Positions 10,659 to 23,050 are shown, numbered from the stretch's first letter. The stretch: DNA of 64,000 nt from Quillaja saponaria (GCA_029379385.1 CM055608.1:24240350-24304349), one strand, 5' to 3'. The notes: a model not told the origin generated them from the sequence alone. Numbers and translations: made by a program.

Positions 10659-13080
10659 ATGATCAATGTAGAGAAAATGTCAGTTGAGCAAAGTTGGATG
10701 TACCGTTTGGTGGTGACTAAGGCCATGTCAGATGAATATAGGGATTGGTTTAATGGATTTCTGGACTTTTTTTTTTTTTTTTCTGCCAATATAAATTATA
10801 CATTTGACAGTAAAATTCAATGTCCCAGCAAAGTCTGTGACAACAATAATTTTTTTATTGGAGAACAAGTTACCCTTCACCTTTATAAGAAAGGTTTTGT
10901 CGCATGTCCTATAGAAAATGTACTCTACATGCTAAGGGACGACGTAACAATACTCTTCCCGTGGAGTTACGAACATCAAATGTTGTTGAAAATGAAGTCC
11001 CACCTAACACGAATCAAATAACAAAATGTTATTGGACTCAGTAGGTATAAATTACAATTAGGACTCGAAGAATCCAAATCCTAAAGCTACAAAATTTTGA
11101 GATGTTGGCAATTGTTGATGATCCAATATGGGAGGTTGTGATGAAACCACTCCATCAACCATGACTTAATTGCTGAATTGCAATTCAGAATTCAATGTGT
11201 TAGAGAATTGTTATAATATGTTCTTCCAAATCATTAAGGGTCTCCTCTTCAAGGATGAGATATTACTTGCAACTTTTACGAGTCTAGATTGTTGGTGAAG
11301 GAAGATTGATGTTTGCCTGAATCAATGTTTGTTGTATTATGACAGTAACAAGCATGAAACTACATTGTAAAGAGCCCCGATTTAAGCAAATGGTATAAAG
11401 AACATACCTCTTAAGATATTACAACACTTGGCGATCATGAAAAGGCTATAAAGGCTTTATATGTCTAAGGTGATTGCAAAAGACATGAGATGGCACAGGG
11501 AGGGGAAATGGAAATAGCTTGGCATGATGATACACTCGTTCAATGGTGACGTGTGGAAACACTTTGACGAAGTTCCTCCATCGTGGTCACAAGAAATAAG
11601 AAATATTAGAATTTGATTCTCAATAGATGGATTCTCTTCACTTGGTAATTCGAGTTCTCAATATTCATATTGGCCAGTGTTTGTCATTTCTTATAACCTA
11701 CCACCAAGTATTTGCATAAAGCAACACAACCTTTTCTTGACTTTGCTAATTCCTAGTTCAGATCATCTTGGCAAGAATTTTGATATCTATCTGAGACCTT
11801 TAATAGATGAATTGAAAATACTTTGGAAAGATGGTATCTTGACTTTTTATAAGTTTTTGAAACAAAAACTGCATTATGAGAGTTGCTTTTTTATGGATGA
11901 TTCATGATTTTCTTACTTACGGTATGACTTCTAGGAAGAATACTCATGTTCGACTGTCATGTCCTATATGTATGAACATACAAAGTCATTCAAACTCAAG
12001 AACAGTAGGAAACAATGTTGGTTTGATTGTCATTGTCAATTATTGTCCGAGAATCATCTTTCCGCAAGTAAGAAATAGTTTTTGAAAGAATACTATAGAT
12101 AAAGACCCACTGCCTCCGAGATTGTCGAGTGAGGAGGTATTAGTGAGGTTTAGATCATTCGATATTGCCAGGTATAGGAAGGATCATCATTTGGTAAAGA
12201 TGAGTGTATTATGGGAGTTTCTGTATAGTCTACAAATCTACTTTGCCACAACTTAGATGTCAAGTGCATTGAGAAGTATGTATTTGACAATATTTCAATA
12301 CTGTCATGGCCTTTAAAACAAAGGACAATCCACGAGCTTGTCAAAGATTAACAGAGTTATGTCATTGTCTAGAATTGAAATTGCATAAGTTGAATGGAAA
12401 AAATTTTAAGGCTAAAGCAACCTGCGCTTTGAGCAAGGATGATAAGAAGTTGGTTTGCAAATGGATGAAAAATGATTTTGAAGTTCCCGGATGCTTATTC
12501 TTTTAATTTGTCTCGTTGTGTAAACATAAAGGAATGCAAAATTTATGGTACAAAGAGTCATAGCTGTCATATTTTTCATGCAGAGGTTATTGTCTACTGC
12601 ATTTCTGAGACTTAATTTCAAAACTATTTGGGATTTTATTACTGAACTTAGCACTGTTTTTTTGAGATATTTATGCAATCGAACTGAGTGCTTAACATAT
12701 GGAGCAACTAGAAGCAAATATACATTGACCCTCAGTAAGTTGGAAACTAAATTAATACATAGATTTTGGGATTTTATGAAACATTTGCCAATTTACTTTA
12801 CTTATAAAATAAAGATTGATGGCCCAGTACAATATCAGTAAATTAATATTTTTACAATATAACTTTTAAATTCATTTTTGTAAGAATTTAGTTGTACTAT
12901 GGATAAAATTAATACATTCCTTAATTAATAGGTATATGCATCATCTAAAAAAGAAAGCTTACGACAAACCATCTGTTGGAGGGCTCAATTTTTAGATCTT
13001 GCTATTTGTGTCACTACTATGTGCTTGTTTTTGGCCTTTTGTGCTGATCATCGTAAAAAGGAATTATTATGAGGGTGAAG
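10659..13080 (+). pseudogene. Degenerate CACTA (En/Spm) TNP2-type transposase
   Basis: The modules of a plant CACTA transposase follow one another in order but in broken frames. At 10659-11021 is a transposase-associated domain: QSWMYRL near the start and, later, IQCPSKVCDN...EQVTLHLYKKGF, which supplies the usual Cys residues. At about 11480-11907 is the TNP2 core: DMRWHREGK, HSFNGDVWKHFDEVPPSW, YSYWPVFVISYNLPPSICIK, LIDELKILWKDGI. At 12390-12560 comes SKDDKKLVCKWMKNDF followed, in another frame, by SFNLSRCVNIKECK. At 12545-12750 is DFITELSTVFLRYLC and at about 12935 RYMHHLKKKAYDKPSVGG, matching the downstream DUF4218-like region. Many stops and frameshifts show that it is dead. No matched CACTA ends were found around it. 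Confidence 0.85.
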
Positions 13081-13213
13081 AATGGGGTAGGTGCTATGTC
13101 TTGTCAATACAAAAGAAATAAGCATACTTTATACAATTATGTGGCACATTTTCATGGACAACCTGTACCAAATTGTATATATATAAATAACATATTGCTA
13201 CAATAATTTGAGT

Positions 13214-13440
13214 ATTTTCTGTAGTTGAGCACAATCCCGTTTGCAAACACACAGTTCATCTGTCATTGATTGGAAACACATAATTCCACTACACAGCATC
13301 GACACTTGATCAAGAAAACGAAGATATAGAATACTCATATCAATTGTTCTTCTGAATAATTTTATTTTAAATATTTTTACAAGCAGGGCTCTTATTAAAT
13401 GTGCATCTGGCGGTGAAGATTGCTAAGGCACAGTCAAGGT
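13214..13440 (-). pseudogene. Remnant of B-type cyclin 3' exons (copy A)
   Basis: This matches the intron and flanking exon edges of the cyclin copies at 43.5-43.9 and 63.5-63.9 kb, but is heavily eroded. It keeps AGTATTTTCTGTAGTTGAGC, then the intron with CATTGATTGGAAACACATAA, then the stretch complementary to the QLM exon end and AAGCAGGGCTCTTATTAAAT. About 60 bp of the last exon are deleted, and an AT-rich stretch replaces part of the penultimate exon. It cannot encode a cyclin and is useful only as evidence of an older copy of the duplicated block beside the P450. Confidence 0.8.
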
Positions 13441-13920
13441 TTGAGTTTCATAAAGTTTTCTTTTCAAATTTATTTAGGATGATTTCAAATAGTTTTTTTA
13501 CTGTATGTCCTGTTTTAGGCATTGAACTTAAGATTATAATTTCTTTCTCAAATTTGCATGTGATTGTAATTTGACGTGGTTGTAATTGACAACTCTCTCA
13601 ATTTTAAAGATATTAAACAAATTTAATCATACTCCATAAGAATTAATAATTAATTTTTATTATTAAATACAAAGAGAATTTAATTATTTTATATTTAGAG
13701 TTTATTATTTTTATATTGTTAAATACATCTAAAACCATGTGTCAATGGTAGAGGTCCTTAGACTTAGATAGAATATTAAGCCCCCAAAACTTACCGATGT
13801 GGTATTATATATTGACGACACCCTTCACATGGAACATGGAGACCTAGTAGAGAGGTATCAGTGGAACCCAACAATCGGTACCGATTGATTGTCGGATGTT
13901 AGTATGATGGGGCTAAGGGT

Positions 13921-15054
13921 AAAACCCTGCTAAAGGACCTAGTAGTCAAAGCCCAACTCTGATACCATGTTATATCACTTTTAAAACCAATTGTATAGAG
14001 AAGAATTGGAAAACAATTCTATCACAATTAACAAGTTATCTCTCGCTTGCATTATAGTATTAAAGATAAAAGCCGCCATACTTTGAGATAAAATAAAAGA
14101 GTTAGAAGTTGAAATAAGATCATCAAAGAATTGAAGTTAAAGTTTTATGAGTGGTGTTTTAGAATATCAAAAAAATCACTTTTATTTATAGTATAAATAA
14201 TTAAAAAAAAATTTTCCTTAATTCGTTAAAAAACTCCTTCCACAAAATAACTATAATTAATAATACAAACAAACATATCTCAAACCTCTACATAATTTTT
14301 CATAGACAGATGGAGCTTAGGTGTTTGATTTAATCTATTTTATTAATATTATACAATATCATTCTTAATACTTTTGATCTAAAATTGGAATTGCACATAG
14401 TGGGATAGCCTTCTTCAATGTTATACCAAACTGCTCGGTCATGTCAAGGTTCTTAGGAGTCACACCCTCTGGCAATTCCCAATCACTTTTAAAACCCTGC
14501 TAAAGGACCTAGTAGTCAAAGCCCAACTCTGATACCATGTTATATCACTTTTAAAACCAATTGTATAGAGAAGAATTGGAAAACAATTCTATCACAATTA
14601 ACAAGTTATCTCTCACTTGTACTATAGTATTAAAGATAAAAGCCACCATACTTTGAGATAAAATAAAAGAGTTAGAAGTTGAACTAGGATCATCAAAGAA
14701 TTGAAGTTAAAGTTTTATGAGTGGTGTTTTAGAAATTAAAAAAAAAAAACACTTTTATTTATAGTATAAATAATTAATTTTTTTTCCTTAATTCGTTAGA
14801 AAACTCCTTCCACAAAATAACTACAATTAATAATACAAACAAACATATCTCAAACCTCTAGATAATTTTTCATAAACACAAGGAGCTTAGGTGTTTGATT
14901 TAATCTATTTTATTAATATTATACAATATCATTCTTAATACTTTTGATCTAAAATTGGAATTGCACATAGTGGGATAGCCTTCTTCAATGTTATACCAAA
15001 CTGCTCGGTCATGTCAAGGTTCTTAGGAGTCACACCCTCTGGCAATTCCCAATC
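13921..15054. repeat. 570-bp tandem duplication covering the P450 3' end
   Basis: Two units, 13921-14490 and 14491-15054, are nearly identical with an offset of 570 bp. Each contains the last ~90 bp of P450 exon 2 and its downstream flank, so a second copy of the C-terminal codons lies about 550 bp beyond the true stop. Each unit also holds TGGTATCAGAGT on the minus strand (13956-13967 and 14526-14537), the primer-binding motif complementary to initiator tRNA-Met used by many copia elements. It is preceded by ...GATATAACA, which could be an LTR end. The junction lies at TCACTTTTAAAACC, which also occurs at the left of the unit. Confidence 0.9.
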
Positions 15055-17402
15055 ATATGAATGTAATATCGCAGCCAACATCAAGTTCACCATTCGATTA
15101 GCAAGTGGCAAACCGGGGCAAATTCTCCGACCCGCACCAAATGGCAAATACTCAAAATCGTGTCCTTTATAATCTATTTTGGACCCCACAAATCTTTCTG
15201 GCAAAAACGACATCGAATCTTGCCAGTATTTAGGATTCCTTCCAATACACCATGCATTTATCATAACTTGATTTCCTTTTTTAATGGTATAACTACCTAT
15301 TTCGACGTCGTGTCCAGCAACATAAGGCAACATAAGCGGTGCCGCTGGGTGAAGACGAAGGGTCTCTTTGACGATTGCTTGAATGTATGGAAGGCGGTCG
15401 ATATCTGATTCTTTGACTTCTCCATTTGCCCTTATCACTTCCAATACTTCCTTTCTTGCCTTTTTGAGTGTCTCAGGCTTACGAAGTAGCTCTGCCATCG
15501 CCCACTCTGTTGTTGAACCTGATGTATCACTTCCCGCAATAAACAAATCCTGTAAATTATAATTAAATAAATAGCAGTTTGAAATCCTAAGTCTATGATA
15601 ATTAGCGGACTATCATAGGTATTATTTATGTTTATACCCTAATCTCATTCCAAACTATTAAGAGATTTTTATAATTTCCATACAATGTTTACTTTTACAA
15701 TAGTAAGACTTATATCATATCGGTAACATTCTTTTATACCATGCTGACAGGAAAGACTATATAATGAGAATGACATAAGGATTACACACCAACACCAATT
15801 AGTGCCAGGTTAGAACGCTCACATCTTTTTGTTTACCTAATTAAGGTAAAAGGGGACAAATGTTAAAACTTTACAGGAGAGTTTGGGGGAAGAGGTTGGG
15901 GACTGGGCAAATACTACAGCAGAATTAATTTTGATATCTTTATTGGTTAAACTAATACAATTGACCGAATGTCCATATTTTAATATGGGTGAAATATACA
16001 GTACCCATTTCAAAAATGAGGTACTAAGTGCCCAACTCAACAAACCACTTAAATTCTGACACATGGCAGAGTTTTTTTTTGCTAAAAGTAGCATAACTGG
16101 CAGAAGACCAAATTACAATGTGGTTGACGTTAATGAAATTATATTAGATCCCCAATATCTTTGCAACAGGTATCATCTACAGTGAGACAACATGGATAGT
16201 GAAACTTTCTAAAATCTTAGTTAGGCCCAAATGTTAAGCCTTTTTTGTGTGTAAAAAGACCCTTGTTTCAACTTTAATCAATTATGTTATGAAAAATGTA
16301 ACTCTTTTTTCCTTTTGAGAAATGAACGCCCTTTTAATAATGTTCATTTTAATTTATAATTTTATATTTTAACTCTAACACTTTCATATGTATATACATA
16401 TATATATATATATTCTTTTCAAAGTTATAAATTCAAATAATTGTCAAATTTAAAAAATAATAATAAAATCAATTCCTATTTTTTCCTCTTTTGTATTCAT
16501 CAAAATATTAAATATCATTTTTAACTCCACCTTATAAAATTATAATTTAAAATATAAAATATATATGTTTATTGTTATAAAATCAAATAAGCTTATTGAT
16601 ATTATTTTTAAATATATATTTTATAAGACTGTATAAGATGTTCAAAAACTTTTCATAAGAAATATTGTACTATTCTAAAGTAAATACATATACTCATTTG
16701 ATCATTTAAGTTTGTATATGTTTGTGCGAGAATGTCATGTGTTAATTCTCATATAATTGGTATATTATAAGTTAATCCAAGCTACATAAATGTGTGACTA
16801 ATTCTTTTCAAATATATTATTGTGTTATGGCACAGGAAATAAATTTGCTAGTTGATTCATTGTTAGTGTATAAAATTTTTACACAGTCAATAAAAAGGAA
16901 AGTATAATTTATCTTTAATACTTGCTAATGTCATTAATTTCAATCAAGTGGATTGATGCATTATAATTTTTTATTTTTTTTTGATAGTGTATAAATTTTT
17001 GCAGAGACATTGAAATAACTTGTACATATAAATGGCGAAGGGAATGAATCAATGAAAGATGTTAATGAAACTTCAAAAAATAATAATAATAATAACAAAA
17101 TAAAACAAACAGATATGTTTGTAATTAATAAATTTTTATATAAATTGAACAAAATAGTCGTATTTTGGTTTAAAAAGAAAAAAAAGAAGGGAGAGGTTAT
17201 GTTCAAAAAGAACATTCTAGTAATAAAATATTAAGATCTGACTTTCATGATGTTATTCATATAACATAAATCACAATGTAATAGATCTCTAAAAATAATA
17301 ATAAAAATAAAAATAGGCTTTCCTATGTTAAAAATAAGCAGGGGAGAGTAAAAAGAAAATATCCCAGAATCAAAAGAAAAAGGAGGAAAGGGTAAAGGTA
17401 AA

Positions 17403-17433
<31 letters not shown>

Positions 17434-19462
17434 GGTCACAACTATTAAAATTAAGAAATATTCAAAAAAATAAACAATTAGTACCAATGTCACAGCATGT
17501 TAGAAAAATAAAGCAATCCGTAAAGTTAATTGCCTACAACTCTATGTTCATAATAAGTTATTGACATGTACGGTGATGATTAAAGCTAATTACAAATGTA
17601 GGGGGATATTTAAAAATTAGGTTGGGCACTTAATACCACATTTTTTATATAGGGTATTGTATAATTCCCCTTTAATATGATACTTGTATAAATGGCCATA
17701 TATAGATTGAAAAAAAAGGGAACACTAAATTGAAACAGATGATGATTTTGTCGTCAAAATAAGAAGAATTATGATAATACAGAGAGTCATTCTAAAATAA
17801 ATTAAGAACTAATTATGATGCTATTGTCTAATCCCAATAATATGTACAGGAAAAAAAATGTTGAGTCCCCAGTTTGACATAGCTAAAGTAAATTTTATAT
17901 TAAAAACAAAATCTTATTCGAATTTCATTAAGAAAAGAAAGGTTTAAAATATAAATTAACAATAAAAATATTTCTTCTTGTCTAGCTTGGGACAATATTA
18001 TAAGACCTTCACAAAAAATTAATAATTTATACTTGTCCTACTTCTCCTGCTCCAGAATCTAAACTGGAAGTTGATATTACTGACTTTGCACATGTATGAA
18101 AATTCAACACTCTCTATGGTACCCAAAAATAATTGAAAAAAATAAATAAATTCAACACACTATCTATATCTCTATCTTTATCTCTATTTTTAAATGTTTC
18201 ACATTTCAATAGCGTTACGCAACTGTTTATTTATTTTTATTTTTTTGGTATAAAGCGTTACGCAACTTTATTTATTATTAATGGTGTCATTGAATAATAA
18301 TTTATTACACAGTTGTATTATTCTTTCACTTACTACATTACAGTGAGACAAAAAGAATTAACAGTTATAAATCTATATTATCTAGATTGTATAAGAATCA
18401 ATTAGATACCATTTTTCCTAAATGATGCCTAATGAGGCCTAAAAAGCTTATTAGTATAACAAAAGGTTGAATGAAAACTTTAATTTGCTGGTCCAAAGAT
18501 TTTGGTTTTTGATATCTTATCAAGTATGGTAAGTGAGTGACATAGAAAGAATTAAGAAAACTGATGGTTTGCATATCTAAACATACCAGAATTAAGGGCT
18601 TGATGGTTTCGACACTGAATCCAGAACCTTCTTCTTTCATTTGATCAAGAAGAACATCCAAGAAATCACCATTTCTCTCATTCGAAAACTCTCTACTCTT
18701 CAAACGTTTTTCAATAATCTCATCGAATATCTCATGAAGCCTAAAATAAGACACCTGCACATGACGCCTCACACCTTGCAAATCAAATCTCTTCAACGCC
18801 GGAAAATAGTCAGAAATGTTTGGCTTCCCAGCGTCCTCCATAATCCTCCACACAAGATCTTTAAATTCTCCGGCCGTCTCGAAGTTGGTATCGACAAGAT
18901 CTATAGAAAAAATAGTATTGGAGATCAAATTCAGAGTACTTGCGAAAGCGAGTGCTCCTATGTCAACTGGGGTGCCAGCAAGGCTGTGTTTTTTTATGTG
19001 TTGGATGAGTTGATAGACTTTACGATGCCGGAAGTGTTGGAGGGAGTCGAGTTTTTGATCATTGAACATTTGGGTGATACAAATACGTCTACGGTTGCGC
19101 CACCGGTGGTCGCCGGGGACCCAAGCTAGGGTACCTTCTATGTGGGGCTGAGCAGCAACCGAGTCTGGGACGGGGCGGTTGGCGAAGGTTTGGTCGTGTT
19201 TATGGAGGATTTCTTGGGCGGTGGAAGGGGAAGAGGCGATAACGACCGTGATTGAGCCGAGGCGGAGGGACATGAGGTGGCCATAGATTTTGGATAAGTT
19301 GGAGAGAGACTCGTGAGGTCTGGGGCCGAGTTGGTGGAGGTTGCCTAGAATAGGGAGGCCGGTTGGACCGGGTGGGTGGTTTTTGTGTCGGGAACAGTTC
19401 AGAAAGGTTCGAATGATGAATAAGAAGAGGGTGATGGACAAGAGCAAGAAGTGGAACTCCAT
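14935..19462 (-). CDS. Cytochrome P450, CYP76-like (geraniol 8-hydroxylase-like)
   Basis: This is a haem-thiolate monooxygenase of the plant A-type clan, anchored in the ER membrane and probably oxidising a terpenoid or other small hydrophobic substrate. Exon 1 is 19462-18587 (292 codons) and exon 2 is 15549-14935 (204 codons plus TAA), giving 496 residues, normal for the family. The intron (15550-18586) has donor GTATGT and acceptor TTACAG and is phase 0. Residues 1-20 form a signal anchor (MEFHFLLLSITLFLF), followed by the hinge PPGPTGLPILGN. The I-helix motif is AGSDTS (297-302), the K-helix ETLR (354-357), PERF (409-412), and haem binding FGAGRRICPG with Cys436. No stop or frameshift was seen. 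The intron carries a Mutator-type insertion. Subfamily and substrate cannot be settled from sequence. Confidence 0.93.
15988..17670. mobile_element. Mutator-type element (1683 bp) inside the P450 intron
   Basis: The left end GGTGAAATATACAGTACCC matches the right end, reverse complemented, GGGGAATTATACAATACCC. The inverted similarity continues inward through AAGTGCCCAAC. A perfect 9-bp duplication TTTAATATG flanks it (15979-15987 and 17671-17679), the length expected of Mutator-like elements. The P450 pseudogene copy at 54.5-55.2 kb lacks it and preserves the empty site. The interior is AT-rich, contains a (TA)n tract at 17402-17427, and shows no transposase, so the element is non-autonomous. 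Confidence 0.88.
17680..18586. other. Remainder of P450 intron
   Basis: This is AT-rich intron sequence without further recognisable features. The exon 1 reading frame stays open about 190 bp past the donor, which could mislead a gene finder into a truncated protein. Confidence 0.5.
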
Positions 19463-19502
19463 GGTTGACCTTGCTATTTTGTTTCACTGTTGGGTGCTCA
19501 AC

Positions 19503-19508
19503 TTTATA
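19503..19508 (-). promoter_or_regulatory. Candidate TATA box of the P450 gene
   Basis: TATAAA on the minus strand lies 41 bases before the ATG. Transcription would then begin very close to the start codon, giving a short leader. The position is plausible but rests on the motif alone. Confidence 0.35.
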
Positions 19509-19509
19509 A

Positions 19510-20620
19510 AATGAATTATATGAATGGTGCTGGTGCTGTCTTTGTCAATAGCGAAAGAATTTGGACATAGGTAATACGATCTAGTGGCACATTTTCATCC
19601 ATGTAATCGTCGACCCTCAATCGAAATATTTTTAAATCTAATTATTATAATATATTTAGATTATGCTATCTGATTTAATACTATTTTTTTTTATAAAAAC
19701 AGTTTAAATAATTTTTCTATAAATATTAATATTAATCAAAATTATATATATTTATACTATTATAAAAAATAAAAAAAAGACCCTTTTGATTTTCTACCTT
19801 ATTCTAATGTAAAATAAATTCAATATTGTTTATAAACTTAGATTAATTAGAAGATTTTAACTACTTAATAACTACCTGCATTACTCCCACTCACACACTA
19901 ACTCTCTTTCTTATTTTTGTTAAATAAGACTAAAAAAGTTAAAAATATCCCATTATAATTAATATACATATATATGTATATTATTTACAACATTTGGATA
20001 AACAGCGTGTAGCTAATATATATATACAAGTCTAATTACACATGTGTAAGCATGGGCTTTTTTGTAAAAGAAATAATGTAAAAAATATTATAATTGTTAT
20101 ACAAAATGTGAAAAAGAATATAAGTTTAAGAAGAAGTTGATTAATTGAAGGAACAATACATGATTTTTTTGTTTCTCACTAATTTTTTTTTTCTTAATTA
20201 TATGAGAAAGTAAGTAGTTTTAATAAATGATAGAATTTTAGTTTAAAAAGATATCAAAATTTAGGAGAACACTATCTCCATATTAGTATCATATTTGAAT
20301 TCAAAACATATATTAAAAACTTAGATGATGTTATGGTTTTTAGTATAATATATATGTAAATGAAAATGTCAAGTGCTGCTAAGCCAATAGACTACCAACT
20401 AAAATCATATATTAATAAAAAATTTAAATAAAAATATTTATAAAATATAAAAATTAATATAAAATTATTATTTCTTAACCAAAAAATATAGCAGAGCTCT
20501 AATTCGTTGGCTAAGAAGTTAAGAAAAAAAATTAAAATTATATCATTTTCTATTTTGACTCACTTTTTGTTATCCTTTTACAGCAATTTCTTTTTTTTCT
20601 TTTTTTTGGAAAAGCAAGGG
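19510..20620. other. Intergenic, very AT-rich
   Basis: This holds the upstream region of the P450. It is very AT-rich with long A and T runs and short (TA)n tracts. I see no gene or clear repeat in it. Confidence 0.4.
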
Positions 20621-20729
20621 AGATTTATTTAAGTATAGAAGGATAAAGTACAATGCAACAACAAATTCTGTAATGAATACAAAATCGAACACCCATTCCA
20701 ACATACTTTCCCTTTCAAAAAGCAAATAC

Positions 20730-21100
20730 CTATATGCTCAAGGAATGCTTGAACACCACCCTTTTTAACTTAGTGCTTTTACTTTCAATTGTTTTAAGAA
20801 TTTGATATCTCCAGTTACCCTTGCTTGTCTCATTAACCCAACTCAAAGCAATTTCAGAATCACTTTCAATAACACATATTTTCTGACTCTCCCCCTGTTC
20901 TGCCACCATTTCTATTGCAAAAGTTCTATTGCAAAAGAAATTGCTTGAACTTCCGCCAAATTTCGTCAAGGTCGTTTTCTTTGACACCATATTGTAGGCT
21001 TGTTGTCACAAGCGTCCATCTTTTTGTTGTTTCTGTTGCAGACACTAACAAGTTAAGTGATAATCTGATTATCAGCTTTAAGGTCGTTTCTTGAGACATC
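20730..21100 (-). pseudogene. RNase H-like (RVT_3-type) fragment
   Basis: Two overlapping minus-strand frames carry the end of a plant RNase H-like domain: DEIWRKFKQFLLQ in one frame, then FAIEMVAEQGESQKICVIES, DSEIALSWVNETSKGNWRYQ and VVFKHSLSI. The order fits the RVT_3 domain found at the end of many plant LINE-like reverse transcriptase genes and their derivatives. Only the C-terminal part is present and there is at least one frame break. The partner domains are absent, so I treat it as a retroelement-derived fragment. Confidence 0.45.
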
Positions 21101-21119
21101 AAATGCCAAGTATAAGACA

Positions 21120-21450
21120 ACAATTGATAAGTATAAATATGAGAAGATTGATATTTAAAAAGGATGACTTGATTATGGTGTACTTACAATTTTCACTGGA
21201 CACGTATAACAAGTTAAATCCAAAAAGAAGTACGGTCCTATAAGATTGTGAAGAAAACTAATCAATGATAATGCATACGTGGTCGAATTACCAAGTGATG
21301 GAGGATTTCAAAAAATTTTAATGTTGCTGACATGTATAAGTATTATCCTTGAGAATAACTGTTGTATCTGAATTAGTTTTAACTCTAAGGCAAGTTATTT
21401 TCAAGTGGAGGGGATTGATGTAGAGTATATTGACAAAGAGTTTATGAAAA
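21120..21450 (+). mobile_element. Ty3/gypsy integrase C-terminal remnant and polypurine tract
   Basis: Broken plus-strand frames contain DLIMVYL, TYNKLNPK, KYGP, NDNAYVVELPSD and RISKNFNVADMYKYYP, the usual order at the end of a Ty3/gypsy integrase. Further on, a purine-rich AAGTGGAGGGGA (about 21408-21419) followed by TTGATG fits a polypurine tract at the start of a 3' LTR. Several indels and stops make it non-functional. The rest of the element is missing. Confidence 0.65.
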
Positions 21451-21459
21451 AGATTAGTC

Positions 21460-22270
21460 AAGCAAAAACTTAGAGAAAGTAGTTTAGTTACATAGTTTTT
21501 TTATTTCTTGTTTTCCTTTAGACCCATTTGAAAAATAAAAGACGTCATTATGTTTTAGAATTTCAATTCTCTTAGAATAAAAGTAGTTTAGTTAGCTTAA
21601 CAAGTATACTTAGGAGACTAGTTAAAAAACTTATTTATTAATATTTTATAATTTCAATTTTTTTTTTTTTTTTTTTTTTTTTTAATAGAGGACATTTGAG
21701 ACACTCCTCCCACTTTACTCTCTTTTCAAGGAAACTTTGCTACTTGAGTATCAAGTTTTAGTATCTAGTGTACCTAGCAGCTGCGCAGCACGGCTAGGGG
21801 TCTCTATGCTGCCGGAGAAGTGCCACAGCCAATTTGGGCTACTGCGTCCTGCTACACTATCAGCCAAAGAGCTGAATTTTCCAAGCTTCTTTGCCGCGCC
21901 GTTGTTCCCTTTTTTCCTTTCTCATTTTAACCCTATCCTTTTTCTATAATTTCCATCTTATCCCTAGGCTAATTTTACCCAAATACGCTTAAAATTTCTA
22001 CCAAATTCCCAAGTGTGTCCCTCCATTTTAAAAAAATTTGACCGTTGGTGGTGGCCAATGGTCAAATAATTTGATTTTTCTTACAAATCTGCCAATGGGC
22101 AGAAAATTTATTTATTTATAATTTTTTTCTCTTTATTCCTACCTCTATCAATACCCTTTCCTAACTCTCATCATCTTCACACAACTCTCAAATTACTCCA
22201 TATTCTTCAATTAAATATAAAAACTAAATAAAAATAAAACAGCTTAATCAAGAAAGACACAAAACAACTA
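21460..22270. other. Intergenic with long poly-T tract
   Basis: Possible remains of the gypsy LTR occupy the first ~200 bp. A poly-T run of more than 20 bases covers about 21660-21683. An open frame at 21737-21949 has no recognisable motif. I see no gene. Confidence 0.35.
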
Positions 22271-22276
22271 ATCAGA

Positions 22277-22460
22277 GTATACCTCAATTGGCGTGGTACC
22301 AGACCTTAGGCCACTCCCTCATCCTCAGGTTGAGAGTTCAAATCCTGACCTCCCTATGTACCAAAGACACAAGTTTTGCGTCATGACTCATTAGTGAATT
22401 GAATGGCATATTAGTGAAAGGTGAAAGTGCACAGTAGTACACCATTCCCTTGTTTTTTTG
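22277..22460 (+). mobile_element. tRNA-derived SINE with Pol III A and B boxes
   Basis: TTGGCGTGGTACC (about 22288) resembles an A box, and GAGTTCAAATCC (22334-22345) is a good B box fitting GWTCRANNC, about 40 bases downstream as in plant SINE heads. The body runs to ...CACCATTCCCTTG followed by a T-rich tail. A diverged copy of the 3' half occurs at about 57570-57655. It is not a tRNA gene because the sequence around the boxes cannot fold into a cloverleaf with proper arms. Confidence 0.6.
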
Positions 22461-23050
22461 TATAAATATTTCATCACACTTATGGGTTAAAAAAAGAGAT
22501 ATAACTATATCTTTTTCTCAAAAATCCTTTTACATATTGAATTGGTACTTTCTATGTGAGTTTTCTGAAGGATTGTTTTAAAGAGGCTTATACTTGTTCA
22601 AGTACACTTATTAAAATTCTCACCAAAAAAAAAGAAAAAGACCAAGAAGTGAGCTAAATATTTAGTATTTACAATATTTTAAAAATATTAATTCATTGAT
22701 TCATCTGTAAAATTTTTAAAAATATATACCATCTTAACAAAGTGTTATTAAAACCCTTGTTATTTAGCCCCATCAGTTGCTGATATAAAAAAGAGAGTCT
22801 TTACACACACGAAAAAAAAAATTATATATATATATATATATATTATATCAAAAGTATCTTATCCACAAAAATAAAATAACAAAAAGGGAAAAAGAAAAAG
22901 AGGTCCACATATATAAAGTAAGTTGAAAGTTTCTCGGCATAGAAAAACTTGAGACAATACGCCAAGGAGTTATGATTTGATTCATTCTAAAGTATAAATG
23001 TATATTGTAGTTAAATAGGATTACAAGATCATTTGACTAAAAAATTAAGG
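22370..23050. repeat. Segmental duplication block, copy 1 (partner 57580-58190)
   Basis: The sequence from the SINE tail onward matches 57580-58190 in the same orientation over more than 600 bp. Shared landmarks are CATATTGAATTGGTACTTTC, GTGAGCTAAATATTTAGTAT, TCCACATATATAAAGTAAGT and AAAACTTGAGACAATAC. Differences are small indels plus a (TA)n expansion at 22824-22845 in this copy. It lies on the upstream side of the P450 in both places, so it was duplicated together with the P450. Confidence 0.85.

Noticed and set aside
18641..19129. 162-codon plus-strand frame opposite the P450 exon 1
   Set aside because: It is the antisense shadow of a well-supported P450 exon. No motif of its own.
22281..22360. 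Possible tRNA gene from GGTTGAGAGTTCAAATCC
   Set aside because: The B box is good, but the acceptor, D and anticodon arms do not pair. With the trailing body it fits a tRNA-derived SINE.
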